Assembly: GCF_900112845.1 (NCBI RefSeq)
Contig: NZ_FONG01000027.1
Span: forward strand, 57,071 to 121,070
Source: Actinacidiphila alni
GTDB taxonomy: Bacteria > Actinomycetota > Actinomycetes > Streptomycetales > Streptomycetaceae
Length of the DNA stretch: 64,000 bases
Reading direction: 5' to 3'
Shown one piece after another: positions 35,022 through 43,661 of this stretch (the first letter of the stretch is position 1; every line of letters begins with the position of its first letter). The notes under the pieces are model-generated. The model saw only the letters and a program-made list of their open reading frames with translations, ran no database searches and was not told where the DNA came from. The translations under genes were made by a program, and so were the position numbers.

Positions 35022-36144
35022 GGTGGTGCTCCACTATGGTCCGGTCCTGCTCACCTGGGGGATGCTCCTGTGGCTGCGGCCGGGGCCGGCGCCCGGCCGA
35101 CGGCTCGTACGGCTCTGCGTGCTCGGCCTGGCCGTCTCACAGACGGCCCTGACCCCTGGCGTCATCACCTTCACGCGCGCGGTGGGTCTGCACAGCATCG
35201 AACGGCTCGTCGGCCACCTCTCCATGCTCGCCGCCCTCTGGGCCGGGGCCCAGATCCTGCTGCGGCTGCACGGGTACAACGCGCGCGCCCGCGTGCACAC
35301 GGCGTGGACGGTCCTCGCCGGTACCGTGATGTGCCTCCTGTTCGCTCTCACGCCGAACCTGTACCCGCAGTCCCCATGGGTCATGGAGTACTGCATCGCC
35401 TACGCCGTGGCGCAGCTGCCCGAGTTCGCCGTCATCGCGCAGCTCTGCCTGCGGGACGCGCTGCACACGCCGGACCGGACACTGCACGTCGGTCTCGGCC
35501 TGGTCGTCACCGGCATCGGCGCGGCGGCCTGCTACACGACCAGTAAGACCCTCGTCGCGATCTCCGCCCGAACTCCCGTCGGCTTCCCGCTGGGAAGAGG
35601 CTTCCTGATGAGCCAGGCACTTCCCGCTGCCGCCCATCTGTTGGTGCTCGCCGGTGTCGCGGTGCCGGCCGTCGCCGAGTGGACGCGCCGGTACCGGCGC
35701 TACCGGCGGCTCGGCCCGCTGTGGTTCGCCCTCTACCGGGCCGAACCCGCCATCGCACTGGAACCCCCGGGCCTGCTGGGGGGCAACCCTCTCTTCGTCA
35801 CGCGGTTGCAGTTGTACCGGCGAGTGATCGAAATCCGCGACGGTCTGCTCGCGTTACGCCCCTACCTCCCGGCCGGTGACGACGCCGACGGACTTGAGGA
35901 TGATCAGCGGGAAGCCGCCGAGATCGCCGCCGCCCTGCATTCCCGGGAAAAGGGCATACCACTGCGTTCAGCTAAAACCGTCGCGGTGGGCGGCCACGAT
36001 CTCGCCAGCGACACCGAGTACCTCTGCCGGCTCGCCGACGCCTATCGCGGCATCGAGCCGCCCGCCCGCTTGGACCGGCACCGCTCGGCGGTCGGAAGAA
36101 CACTTGCCTGGCTGAACGGCTGCCGCCGGCCGCGTGGCCGCTGA
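35014..36144 (+). CDS. Polytopic membrane protein (MAB_1171c-like)
   Basis: 376 residues from GTG 35014, overlapping the peptidase gene by eight bases; GTG 35023 is an alternative start. About seven hydrophobic segments in the first 230 residues precede a soluble tail with LYRRVIEIRDGLLALRPYL and a Glu/Ala-rich stretch. This is the membrane member of the common XRE / ImmA-IrrE / MAB_1171c arrangement. It may relay a membrane signal to the peptidase. Confidence 0.8.
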   Translation: MGEVVLHYGPVLLTWGMLLWLRPGPAPGRRLVRLCVLGLAVSQTALTPGVITFTRAVGLHSIERLVGHLSMLAALWAGAQILLRLHGYNARARVHTAWTVLAGTVMCLLFALTPNLYPQSPWVMEYCIAYAVAQLPEFAVIAQLCLRDALHTPDRTLHVGLGLVVTGIGAAACYTTSKTLVAISARTPVGFPLGRGFLMSQALPAAAHLLVLAGVAVPAVAEWTRRYRRYRRLGPLWFALYRAEPAIALEPPGLLGGNPLFVTRLQLYRRVIEIRDGLLALRPYLPAGDDADGLEDDQREAAEIAAALHSREKGIPLRSAKTVAVGGHDLASDTEYLCRLADAYRGIEPPARLDRHRSAVGRTLAWLNGCRRPRGR

Positions 36145-37223
36145 ACTGTGCATGGCCGTCGAATGTGACAACGCATCCAGTCAGCTCCGGAAGGGTGAGC
36201 AGAGGCCGGAACGCAGTGATCTTACTGTGCGGTGGGATCGGCGGACCGGCCCAGGGATTCGACGGAACCGGCGTCGACTACTCGGGCTCCGATTTCAATT
36301 CGTCCGGCTCCGGCGGCGGATTCGGCTGCGGCGCACTCGAATGACGGCCGCAGCCCAATCCGCCGGACAGCCCGCCGGAACCCCGACTACGCGGTCCCGG
36401 CCGCCCATCCCGAGGCCGCGGGCGCGCGGCGGCGCGGCTCCGGCCTGGACAACCTCGCCGCACGGATGGCTGCGGTCGGCGGCTCGATGACTGTGCTGAG
36501 CCGCGACGGCTGGTTCTACGTACGGGCGGAGTGCCCGCTGTCCGGCGCCGTCCGCGCCCGCCCGGAACCCGGCGCCGCGGAGGAGCCGGCGCCCGCGGCG
36601 GCGAGCCCGCGATCCGAACACCGGTCCGGTCCAGCGGCGCTCAAGGGATACCGCCGGCAGTCGGAGACCGACGCGGTCCAGAGCGCGGGAGCGGACCGCG
36701 AGACCGCACGAGGGCCGGAGGGACGTCGTGAAAGAACAGGCGAGGCTGCCGCCGCACATGCGGCACTACGAAAACTTCGCGACCGGCAGCATGCGCTGAC
36801 CGCCGCACGTGATGTCCTTCAACCGGCGGGGACTGCCGATCCCCGGTGCTCACCACCGACTCGGGCAGCGTCCGCGTCTCGCACGGACCGGACGCGGACG
36901 CCGTCCCGCTCCAGGACGCGCCTGCCGGGGGCGAGACGACCGTCCTGCTCGGGGCCTCGCCCGCTTTCGGCTTCGGAGCCACGAGCGGCCGCACGACGAT
37001 CCCCTCGCAGCTCTCCCACGGTGCGAGGGGATCCGTCAGGCACGAGCAGTAGACCGCGGTGTGGAACCGGATACAGGCTGGCTACCGCTCGCTCAGCCCC
37101 TGGCAAGGCCGGTCGCCGGCGTGTATGCGTCGATCGCCGCGCCATGCCGCGCGGAGCGCTAGGCGGTGTGGCGGGTGGGTATCCCGGTTTTGGGCGAGTC
37201 GTGTTGGGCGGAGGGTGAGAGAT
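36145..37223 (+). pseudogene. Region of gene remnants
   Basis: About 1.1 kb without an intact long gene. Near 36435-36545 the plus strand encodes GLDNLAARMAAVGGSMTVLS, the end of a histidine kinase ATPase domain, with no upstream part. Near 36808-37050 two frames together give a fragment like the N-terminus of an SGNH hydrolase (TTVLLGASPAFGFGATSGRTT). A 42-residue Gly/Ser-rich frame at 36216-36344 ends GGGFGCGALE and may be the tail of a larger lost gene. These look like decay products. Confidence 0.55.
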
Positions 37224-38303
37224 ATGGGTTTGGACGGTGTGGTGCTGTACCTGCCGTTTCCTACCCGGCTGAACGGCGCGGCCGGTGAGGCACAGGCAGC
37301 GTCGGTGGCATGGTTGGACCGGTTCGGTCTGTACGCGGATGCGGCGCACCGGGAGCGGCTGGTGGGTGCGGGGTGCGGGGTGCTGGGGGGATATCTGGCC
37401 CCGGAGGCGGACCGGGAGCAGCTCCAGTTGGCCGCCGACTTCGCGACATGGAACGTGGCATTCGATGACGAGTACTGCGACGAAGGCGAACTGGGCCGTT
37501 CCCCGGAGAGGTTCGTCCGTGTCCTGGGGTTGCTTCAGCGTTCGGTGGAGGTGCCCGAAGAAGCGGTGTTCGGTGACCGCTATGGGGTCGCGCTGCACGA
37601 CTTGAGGGTCAGGCTGGAAGGGTTCGGGCCGGCGGAGCAGGTCGCGGCCTGGGCCGCGTCGATGCGGGGCTGGTTCCTCGCCGAGGCGTGGAAGTCGGGC
37701 AATGTTGCCGGGGGGAGGACGCCGGAGCTGGGGGAATACTCCTCGCTGGTTCTCGTCAGTGGCGGCGGGGAGGCGTGGACGGTGCTGTCCCCTCTGGTCG
37801 AGGGGTACGGCGTTCCGGGGCGGGTGCGCGCGGACCGCGGCGTCCGGGCGCTGACGGAGATGGCGTGCTGGCTGCTGTCCTGGGACACCGGGCTGCTGTC
37901 GTGGAGCAGGGAAAAGCGGGCGGGTGGTGACGGGCACAACGCCATCGATGTGGTGTCGCGCACCTTCGGGATGGATTTCGACGCGTCGGTGGAGCTGGCC
38001 CTGCTTCTGCGTGATGAGGTGATGGGCCTGTTCCTCCGCGTTCGTCGTCGTGTGCTCGACGAGCGAGGGAGTGAGGTGGAGAGGTATGTGGGGATGCTGG
38101 AGCGGCTGGTGCGTGGAGGGGTGGACTGGGCCGTCGGCTCCCGGCGCTACCGCGAGGAGGCTGGTGCTGTGGTGCGGGTGAGCGAGGACCCGGCCGCGCT
38201 CCGCACCGGCGCGGGAGGCGGTATCCCGGGGGATGCGTGGGGCCCAGTGGGCTGGTGGTGGCTCCACGACCCGGCCGCCCGGGAAAGGACCGGGAGGAAC
38301 TGA
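37224..38303 (+). CDS. Type I terpene synthase
   Basis: 359 residues from ATG 37224. The metal-binding motif FDDEYCDE (Asp81, Asp82, Asp86) is clear. The second metal site sits in DTGLLSWSREK, with Ser227 and Glu231 kept but the usual first Asn replaced by Thr223 (Gly224 follows). The late WAVGSRRYR matches the conserved Arg-Tyr. It probably cyclises a linear prenyl diphosphate. It is convergent with the P450 gene eight bases away, and the methyltransferase belongs to the same locus. Confidence 0.85.
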   Translation: MGLDGVVLYLPFPTRLNGAAGEAQAASVAWLDRFGLYADAAHRERLVGAGCGVLGGYLAPEADREQLQLAADFATWNVAFDDEYCDEGELGRSPERFVRVLGLLQRSVEVPEEAVFGDRYGVALHDLRVRLEGFGPAEQVAAWAASMRGWFLAEAWKSGNVAGGRTPELGEYSSLVLVSGGGEAWTVLSPLVEGYGVPGRVRADRGVRALTEMACWLLSWDTGLLSWSREKRAGGDGHNAIDVVSRTFGMDFDASVELALLLRDEVMGLFLRVRRRVLDERGSEVERYVGMLERLVRGGVDWAVGSRRYREEAGAVVRVSEDPAALRTGAGGGIPGDAWGPVGWWWLHDPAARERTGRN

Positions 38304-38310
38304 CCGGCAG

Positions 38311-39540
38311 TCACCACCGGACCGGCACTTCCAGGGGGTCCGGGGCGATGCCGCCTTCCCGCAGCCGCACGGCGTCTTCGGGGACGGCCAGGTGCAGGGT
38401 GGGGAATCGGCGGGACAGCCCGGTGAGGGCCTCGGTCAGTTCCATGCGTGCCAGTGCCGCGCCCACGCAGTAGTTGGAGCCGGCGCCGAAGGACAGGTGT
38501 CTTTTGTCTCCGCGCTCTGGCCGTAGTTGATCGGGGTCCGGGTAACGGGCCGGATCGAGGTTGGCGGACTCCAGACTGATCAGTACGACCGAGCCGCGCG
38601 GCAGGGTCCTGCCGCCGAGGTGTACGTCCTCGACGGCGAGCCGGGGCAGTGCGGTGGGTGCCGGAGCGGTGCGGCGCAGCAGTTCCTCCACCAGCCCGTC
38701 CCGGGCCGGACCGGGTTCGGTGAACGCGGCGTATACAGACCGGTCGCGCAGCAGCAGAGGAACACCTTTGCCGAGGCTGACCTGGACGGAGTGGCCGCCC
38801 GCCGCGGCGATCCGCAGCAGCATCGTCACCAGGTCGTCGACCGGTACGCGGGTGCCGTCGCGGCGCCGGGCACCGGCCAGCCGTCCGATCATGCCGGGCT
38901 TTTCCGGCCCGGCCGGCCCCGTCGAGGGCGGTTCCGCGAGGAGTTCGCGGAAGTAGGAGCGCAGTTCCGCGACCGCACCGCGGCTTTCCGCGGTGGGAGC
39001 GAACACCACCGTGGAGGATGCGAGCCGCTGCACCCAGGTCCGGTCCTGGGCGGGAACCCCGAGCAGTTCCCCGGTCACTACGGCGGGCAGCGGCCGGGCC
39101 AGGTGCGCGATCAGGTCCGCGGGTGGGCCGGCCTCGTCCATCGCGTCCAGCAGCCGGCCCACCTCCCGCCGCGTGGCCGGCCGCAGCCGCTCGGCCCCCC
39201 GCGGGGACAGCATGCTCAGCACCAGTCCGTACGGCGTCGCCCCCGCCCCCGTCACCGCTTCCTCGCCGTTCGTCGCTGGGCGACGGACGGTGCCCGCGAC
39301 CAGCTCACCGGGCTCGCTGCGGGACAGCGACTCGCGGCTGAGGCGCGGATCGCTCAGCGCCTGCCGTGCTTCGTGATAGCCCAGCACCAGATGCACGTGC
39401 GTGCCATCCGGCAGCAGGGCGGCGGCTACGCCGCCTTGCTGCCGCAGGTGGGTCAGTTCCTCCGGCGGGTCCAGCGCGTGCGCGCGCGGCCACGGGAATC
39501 CCCGGGCTGGCCCCGCCCCCGGACTTGTCTCCCCGGTCAT
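38311..39540 (-). CDS. Cytochrome P450 with unusual I-helix and heme loop
   Basis: 409 residues from ATG 39540, overlapping the methyltransferase stop by four bases. The heme loop is FGAGSNYCVG with Cys358; the usual His two residues before Cys is Asn. ExxR is EELLRR. The I-helix reads AAGGHSVQVS where most P450s have AGxET, so the acid-alcohol pair is His-Ser. Such changes are found in P450s with non-standard chemistry. It likely tailors the product of the adjacent terpene synthase. Confidence 0.88.
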   Translation of the reverse strand: MTGETSPGAGPARGFPWPRAHALDPPEELTHLRQQGGVAAALLPDGTHVHLVLGYHEARQALSDPRLSRESLSRSEPGELVAGTVRRPATNGEEAVTGAGATPYGLVLSMLSPRGAERLRPATRREVGRLLDAMDEAGPPADLIAHLARPLPAVVTGELLGVPAQDRTWVQRLASSTVVFAPTAESRGAVAELRSYFRELLAEPPSTGPAGPEKPGMIGRLAGARRRDGTRVPVDDLVTMLLRIAAAGGHSVQVSLGKGVPLLLRDRSVYAAFTEPGPARDGLVEELLRRTAPAPTALPRLAVEDVHLGGRTLPRGSVVLISLESANLDPARYPDPDQLRPERGDKRHLSFGAGSNYCVGAALARMELTEALTGLSRRFPTLHLAVPEDAVRLREGGIAPDPLEVPVRW

Positions 39541-40493
39541 CGCTCCGTCTCCATACGCTTGCTTCTCTCGAAGCGGCCGGGATCCGGTGCCCGGCGGGTG
39601 ATGACGCTGCACACGCAAGCCTGGTCCGCGGCGAGAGTCGTGGAGAAGCTGTCGCACATCTCGCGCAGCTCACCGATCGGTCCCCGCACACCCTCCGGGA
39701 ACCGGGCGTCGATATTCGCCCGCACCTTGCCGAACCAGTGGATCACTTCGCGGTTGCTCGGCATGACCCTCATGTCCTCCAGCATCATCCCGCTGCGTTC
39801 CAGCACCGACAGGAAGTAGGCGGGCGTTTTGCGATGGCCGCAGGCCAGCCGGTCCACCGTGTCCGTCACCGGGGAGCGGTACTGGGAGATGTCCGTCTTG
39901 TACAGGGTGTCGGAGATGATGAGGAGGCCGCCGGGCCGCATCCGTGCGGCGACGGCCGCCGCGGACGCTTCGAAAACCTCGTCGGGGAAGTGCGTGTACA
40001 CGCCGCGTACGACCACCAGGTCGTACGGCGTTTCCGGCTCCGGCAGAAGTCCGATGTCCTGGCCGTCGCACAGATACAGCCGGATACGTTCCGCGGCGGG
40101 AGATCCGGCCAGGCGCGCCGCCGCGGCCTCCAGTTGCCGACGGCTGACGTTCACCGAGTCCACCCGGCGGGCGCCGGGGAACTGTTCGGCGAGATACCCG
40201 GTGAGAAATCCCCAGCCGCTTCCCAGGTCCAAGATGCGCCGCACGTCGCTCCCCCGGGCCTTCCTGAGGCCGGCGATCTCCAGCTGCTGCTCGAAGTGCC
40301 GCACTTCGGACGGCCCCACCGAACCCGGCCCAGGGCCGGCCGCAAGCTCCGACGCGCCGAACAGCCCGAACTGGAAGAGGAGATTGTCCGGTCCGAGCGC
40401 GGCCTCCCACATCCATGGCGGGTCGTCGTAAGTGCTCTCCACTTTCCCCCGATAGGGGTTCGGACGCTCCGCATCCACCTCGTAGATCTCCAC
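39537..40493 (-). CDS. SAM-dependent methyltransferase (candidate prenyl C-methyltransferase)
   Basis: 318 residues. The class I SAM-binding motif ILDLGSGWGFLTG lies at residues 87-99. The N-terminal 75 residues (TYDDPPWMWEAALGPDNLLFQFG) and the C-terminal helices (SDTLYKTDISQYRSP) do not match the small O-methyltransferases. In a terpene locus this suggests either C-methylation of the prenyl diphosphate before cyclisation or late methylation. It is co-transcribed with the P450 gene. Confidence 0.75.
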   Translation of the reverse strand: MEIYEVDAERPNPYRGKVESTYDDPPWMWEAALGPDNLLFQFGLFGASELAAGPGPGSVGPSEVRHFEQQLEIAGLRKARGSDVRRILDLGSGWGFLTGYLAEQFPGARRVDSVNVSRRQLEAAAARLAGSPAAERIRLYLCDGQDIGLLPEPETPYDLVVVRGVYTHFPDEVFEASAAAVAARMRPGGLLIISDTLYKTDISQYRSPVTDTVDRLACGHRKTPAYFLSVLERSGMMLEDMRVMPSNREVIHWFGKVRANIDARFPEGVRGPIGELREMCDSFSTTLAADQACVCSVITRRAPDPGRFERSKRMETER

Positions 40494-40801
40494 GGCACTC
40501 CCTCCGGGGGCCTAGCCGGTCCACATCGGCGACCAGCCCGCCCCCCTCCCTCCCTCCAGGCATACGCCCGCGCGGCAGGCCCGCGGGAGCGCATGCGCAG
40601 GGCGCACGGAGGCACTGTCCTCGGCGTAGCCCGCCATTCCACACTCGTTGACAGGTCACTATGCATATAGGGCCTGTTGTGAAATTTCCGATCGCATGGG
40701 GCCTAGCGCCCACCACGGACGTCGTTGTCACTGGTTCCTTGCATGATCGACACGTCAGCTTTTCGCGGATGCAGGGAAATACCACGCCCCTGCTGCGCCG
40801 G
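40494..40801. other. Intergenic region between methyltransferase and LacI genes
   Basis: 308 bases with a Pro/Arg-poor, mixed-GC composition and no convincing ORF. The part near 40650-40700 is AT-richer and should hold the leftward promoter of the methyltransferase. No terminator hairpin or RNA gene was recognised. Confidence 0.35.
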
Positions 40802-41839
40802 TCATGCGTGCGGCGCGGCGGTGCTGCCGCGGACGAGCAACTCGGTGGTGGTGCCCCGCAGATGGCTGGCCTCCTCGCCGTCGACCAGCAGAACGAGTTG
40901 GCGGGCCGCCACCATTCCGTACTGGAAGAGGTCGCGGTGGAGGGTGGTCATCCCGGGCCGGACGACATCGGAGAGGACGGAGTCGTCCCAGCCGATGATC
41001 GACAGGTCGCCCGGCACGTTCACTCCGCGATGCTGGAGATCGAACATCGTCTCCACCGCGAGCGTGGGATCCTCGTGGATGAGGGCGGTCGGCGGGTCGT
41101 CAGAGCGCAGCCAGCGGGAGAGCACGTCCTCCTCGGCCGGGTCCGACTTGTGGTGATAGCCCATCAAGTCGGCCCGCAGACCGACCCGTTCCATGGCACC
41201 GCGGAACAGTTGCTCGCGGGCCAGTGAGTGCCGGTACTGGGAGCGGACCCCGATCCGGCAGATCCGGCGGTGGCCGAGTCCGGCGAGATGCTCCACCGCG
41301 AGATTCATCGCCGACTCGTCGTCGGTCCACACCGACGGGATGGTGGAGACTTCCCGGGTGTCGCCTATGACGACGGCCGGCAGACCGATCTGTTCGAGGA
41401 ACGGCAGCCGCGGGTCGTCCTGGTAAGGGTTGAGCACCAGCACGCCGTCCACCCGCCGCTCGTCGCGCCAGCTCTGGTACGTGCGGTTGGCGGTCGCGAG
41501 ATCCGCGACGTTGTGCATGATCAGGAGGATGTCGCGGCTCGCCAACTCCTCCTGGATGCCCGGCAGGAAGCGCAGCAGGAACTCCGGCAGCACGCCCTTG
41601 ACCTGGTTGGAGCCGACGAGCACGATGCCGACGGCGTCGACCCGCGAGCGGTGCAGCGCCCTGGCGGAGCTGTTGGGCCGCCAGCCCATCCGGTCGGCGA
41701 TCTCCAGGATGCGCCGCCTGGTCTCCTGACTCACCCCGGGCAGGTCGTTGAGCGCGTACGAGACGGTGGCGGTGGACACCTGCGCCTGTCGCGCGATGTC
41801 GTTGATCGTGGCGCGTTTCGGCTCTCGCCTGGGGGCCAT
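40802..41839 (-). CDS. LacI-family repressor
   Basis: 345 residues from ATG 41839. The HTH and hinge are canonical (TINDIARQAQVSTATVSYALNDLPGVSQETRRRILEIADRMGWRPN). The sugar-binding domain is complete (VGIVLVGSN, GLGHRRICRIGV, DLSIIGWDDSVLSDV). It is divergent from the ABC operon starting at 42165. AT-rich palindromes lie on both sides of the intergenic region and are probably its operators. Confidence 0.93.
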   Translation of the reverse strand: MAPRREPKRATINDIARQAQVSTATVSYALNDLPGVSQETRRRILEIADRMGWRPNSSARALHRSRVDAVGIVLVGSNQVKGVLPEFLLRFLPGIQEELASRDILLIMHNVADLATANRTYQSWRDERRVDGVLVLNPYQDDPRLPFLEQIGLPAVVIGDTREVSTIPSVWTDDESAMNLAVEHLAGLGHRRICRIGVRSQYRHSLAREQLFRGAMERVGLRADLMGYHHKSDPAEEDVLSRWLRSDDPPTALIHEDPTLAVETMFDLQHRGVNVPGDLSIIGWDDSVLSDVVRPGMTTLHRDLFQYGMVAARQLVLLVDGEEASHLRGTTTELLVRGSTAAPHA

Positions 41840-41942
41840 GCCCGCACGCTCCTGTGATGTGGGAAGGGCGATATGTGGTGGCGTCCGGCTGTGCGAGCCC
41901 CCGCGATGCTCCGCGGGGAAAACCATGCCGGACCCCTTGCGT

Positions 41943-41956
41943 CTTAAAGCTTTAAG
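41943..41956. promoter_or_regulatory. LacI-type operator near the repressor gene
   Basis: CTTAAAGCTTTAAG is a perfect 14-base palindrome upstream of the repressor start. Its AT-rich halves and GC centre are in line with LacI-family operators. It stands out in a very GC-rich region. Confidence 0.6.
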
Positions 41957-42136
41957 GTGTTTCATCACCGTAACACAAGCCAGTCGGCTGCGAGGCCGAT
42001 CCGATTGAGCCGCACGTACGCGCCGACACCGTACCCGGGTAATCCGCGTGTGTGGAGCGCGAGTTCACCGCCGCGGGTGCGTGAACGCCATTCGCGTGCC
42101 TTTCCTTCGCCTGTCGGGGATGGCCCTGCTCATCGT

Positions 42137-42150
42137 GTTAATCGATTAAG
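42137..42150. promoter_or_regulatory. LacI-type operator before the ABC operon
   Basis: A 12-base palindrome, TTAATCGATTAA (42138-42149), lies just before the GGAGAGA ribosome site of the binding-protein gene. Its CG centre is typical of LacI-family operators. Binding here would block elongation or initiation. Confidence 0.6.
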
Positions 42151-42164
42151 TCTGGAGAGAGACG

Positions 42165-43661
42165 ATGTCCGCGACGGACCCTTCGAGAACCCTCCTCACC
42201 CGGCGCGGCCTGCTCAGGTCGGCCGCCGTGCTCGGCGGTGCCGCCACGCTGGGCGGTGCGCTCAGCGCATGCAGTTCCTCGTCCGGCAGCGGCGGCGGCA
42301 CCACTCTCACCCACTGGGACTTCTACGACTCGCAGGAGCCTTGGGTGAAGAACGAACTTGCGCTCTTCGGCAAGGCGCATCCGGAGATCCACGTACGCCG
42401 GACGAAGAACGCCCAGGCCGGCTACGACAATCTTTTCAATCTCGCCGAGCGCAGCGGCAGGACCCCGGACACCTTCTTCCTCACCAAGCAGACCGTGCCG
42501 ATCAACCAGCAGGTGCAGAAGGGCTGGCTGCTGCCGCTGGACAAGTACGCAACCGCCGAGTGGGTGCGGACCTTCCCGGCGTACTCCTTCGTCGAAGGAC
42601 TCAATGTCTTCGACGGCAAGATCTACAGCGCGCCCTTCGTCGGCTCCGGCCCGCCCAACCAGCTCTTCGTCAACAACAAGGTCTTCCGCGACGCCGGTCT
42701 GACGAACGCCGACGGCTCGGTCCAGGTGCCCAGGACCTGGGACGACATGAGCCGCGCCGCCGACGCGATTGTCCGCAGGAGCGGCGGGAGGACCTACGGC
42801 CTCGGGTTCGGCAACGGCTCGACCAACCTCTTCGCCTGGTGGTTCGACGTGCTGATCCGCGGCGCGGGCAGCCCCGGCGGCTCCACCGGCCTGGATCTGC
42901 GGGTCGGCAAGTACACCTATGGCACCGACCGCAACTATGCCGACCTGACCAATCTCATCATGGAATGGAAGAAGAAGGACTACTTCTATCCCAATTCGCT
43001 CAGCGTCTCCGACGAGATCGCCCGCGCGTACTTCGAGCGCGGAAAGTTCGGCATGACCGTCGGCGGCGTGTGGAACGAAGCGGAATGGACCGCGCACGGA
43101 TTCACCGATTACAGCGTCACCACGCTCGTCGGTCCCGACGAGACGCACAAAGCGTATTTCTACCGCACACCAGGCAGCGCGCTGATGGGCATCAATGCCC
43201 GGACCAAGCACCCCGACGCAGCCTGGCAGTGGTTCTCCTGGTGGCACAGCAAGGCCGCGGCGGTCCGGTGGGTGCAGAAGTACCGCGAGGACCTGTCCGC
43301 GCATCCGGAGGCCAATGCGTCGGACGCGATCAGGTTCAAGCCGTTCGCCGAATACGTGGCTCTCCAGGATCTGTCACTGCCCGGACCGCAGCCCTGGATC
43401 CGCAACCCCGCCGCCTCGGGCGTTGTGGTCGCTCCGGTGCAGCCGGACCTCGGCGCCTTCGTCGCGGGCGTCTACAGCGGACAGATCAAGGACATCAGTG
43501 GCGCGCTCACCTCGCTCGGCGAACGCAGCCAGTCCGCGTTGGACGCGGGAATCAAGGACGGACAGAAGCGCGGTCTGAAGATCAGTGCCGCCGACTGGGT
43601 GTTCGCCGACTGGGATCCCACCAAGCCCTACAAGTGGGACATTCCGGAGTACCCCAAGTGA
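42165..43661 (+). CDS. ABC sugar-binding lipoprotein
   Basis: 498 residues. Twin Arg in RRGLLRSAAVLGG and a lipobox (SACS, about residue 36) give a Tat lipoprotein. The rest is a CUT1-type binding protein: TLTHWDFYDSQEPWVKNELALF, GRTPDTFFL, FERGKFGMTVGGVWNEAEW, ending in KPYKWDIPEYPK. It is the first gene of the operon and overlaps the first permease by four bases. Confidence 0.93.
   Translation: MSATDPSRTLLTRRGLLRSAAVLGGAATLGGALSACSSSSGSGGGTTLTHWDFYDSQEPWVKNELALFGKAHPEIHVRRTKNAQAGYDNLFNLAERSGRTPDTFFLTKQTVPINQQVQKGWLLPLDKYATAEWVRTFPAYSFVEGLNVFDGKIYSAPFVGSGPPNQLFVNNKVFRDAGLTNADGSVQVPRTWDDMSRAADAIVRRSGGRTYGLGFGNGSTNLFAWWFDVLIRGAGSPGGSTGLDLRVGKYTYGTDRNYADLTNLIMEWKKKDYFYPNSLSVSDEIARAYFERGKFGMTVGGVWNEAEWTAHGFTDYSVTTLVGPDETHKAYFYRTPGSALMGINARTKHPDAAWQWFSWWHSKAAAVRWVQKYREDLSAHPEANASDAIRFKPFAEYVALQDLSLPGPQPWIRNPAASGVVVAPVQPDLGAFVAGVYSGQIKDISGALTSLGERSQSALDAGIKDGQKRGLKISAADWVFADWDPTKPYKWDIPEYPK

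Noticed and set aside
40647..40670. TTGACA-like hexamer upstream on the plus strand near 40647
   Set aside because: No suitable -10 hexamer at 16-18 bases and no rightward gene follows.
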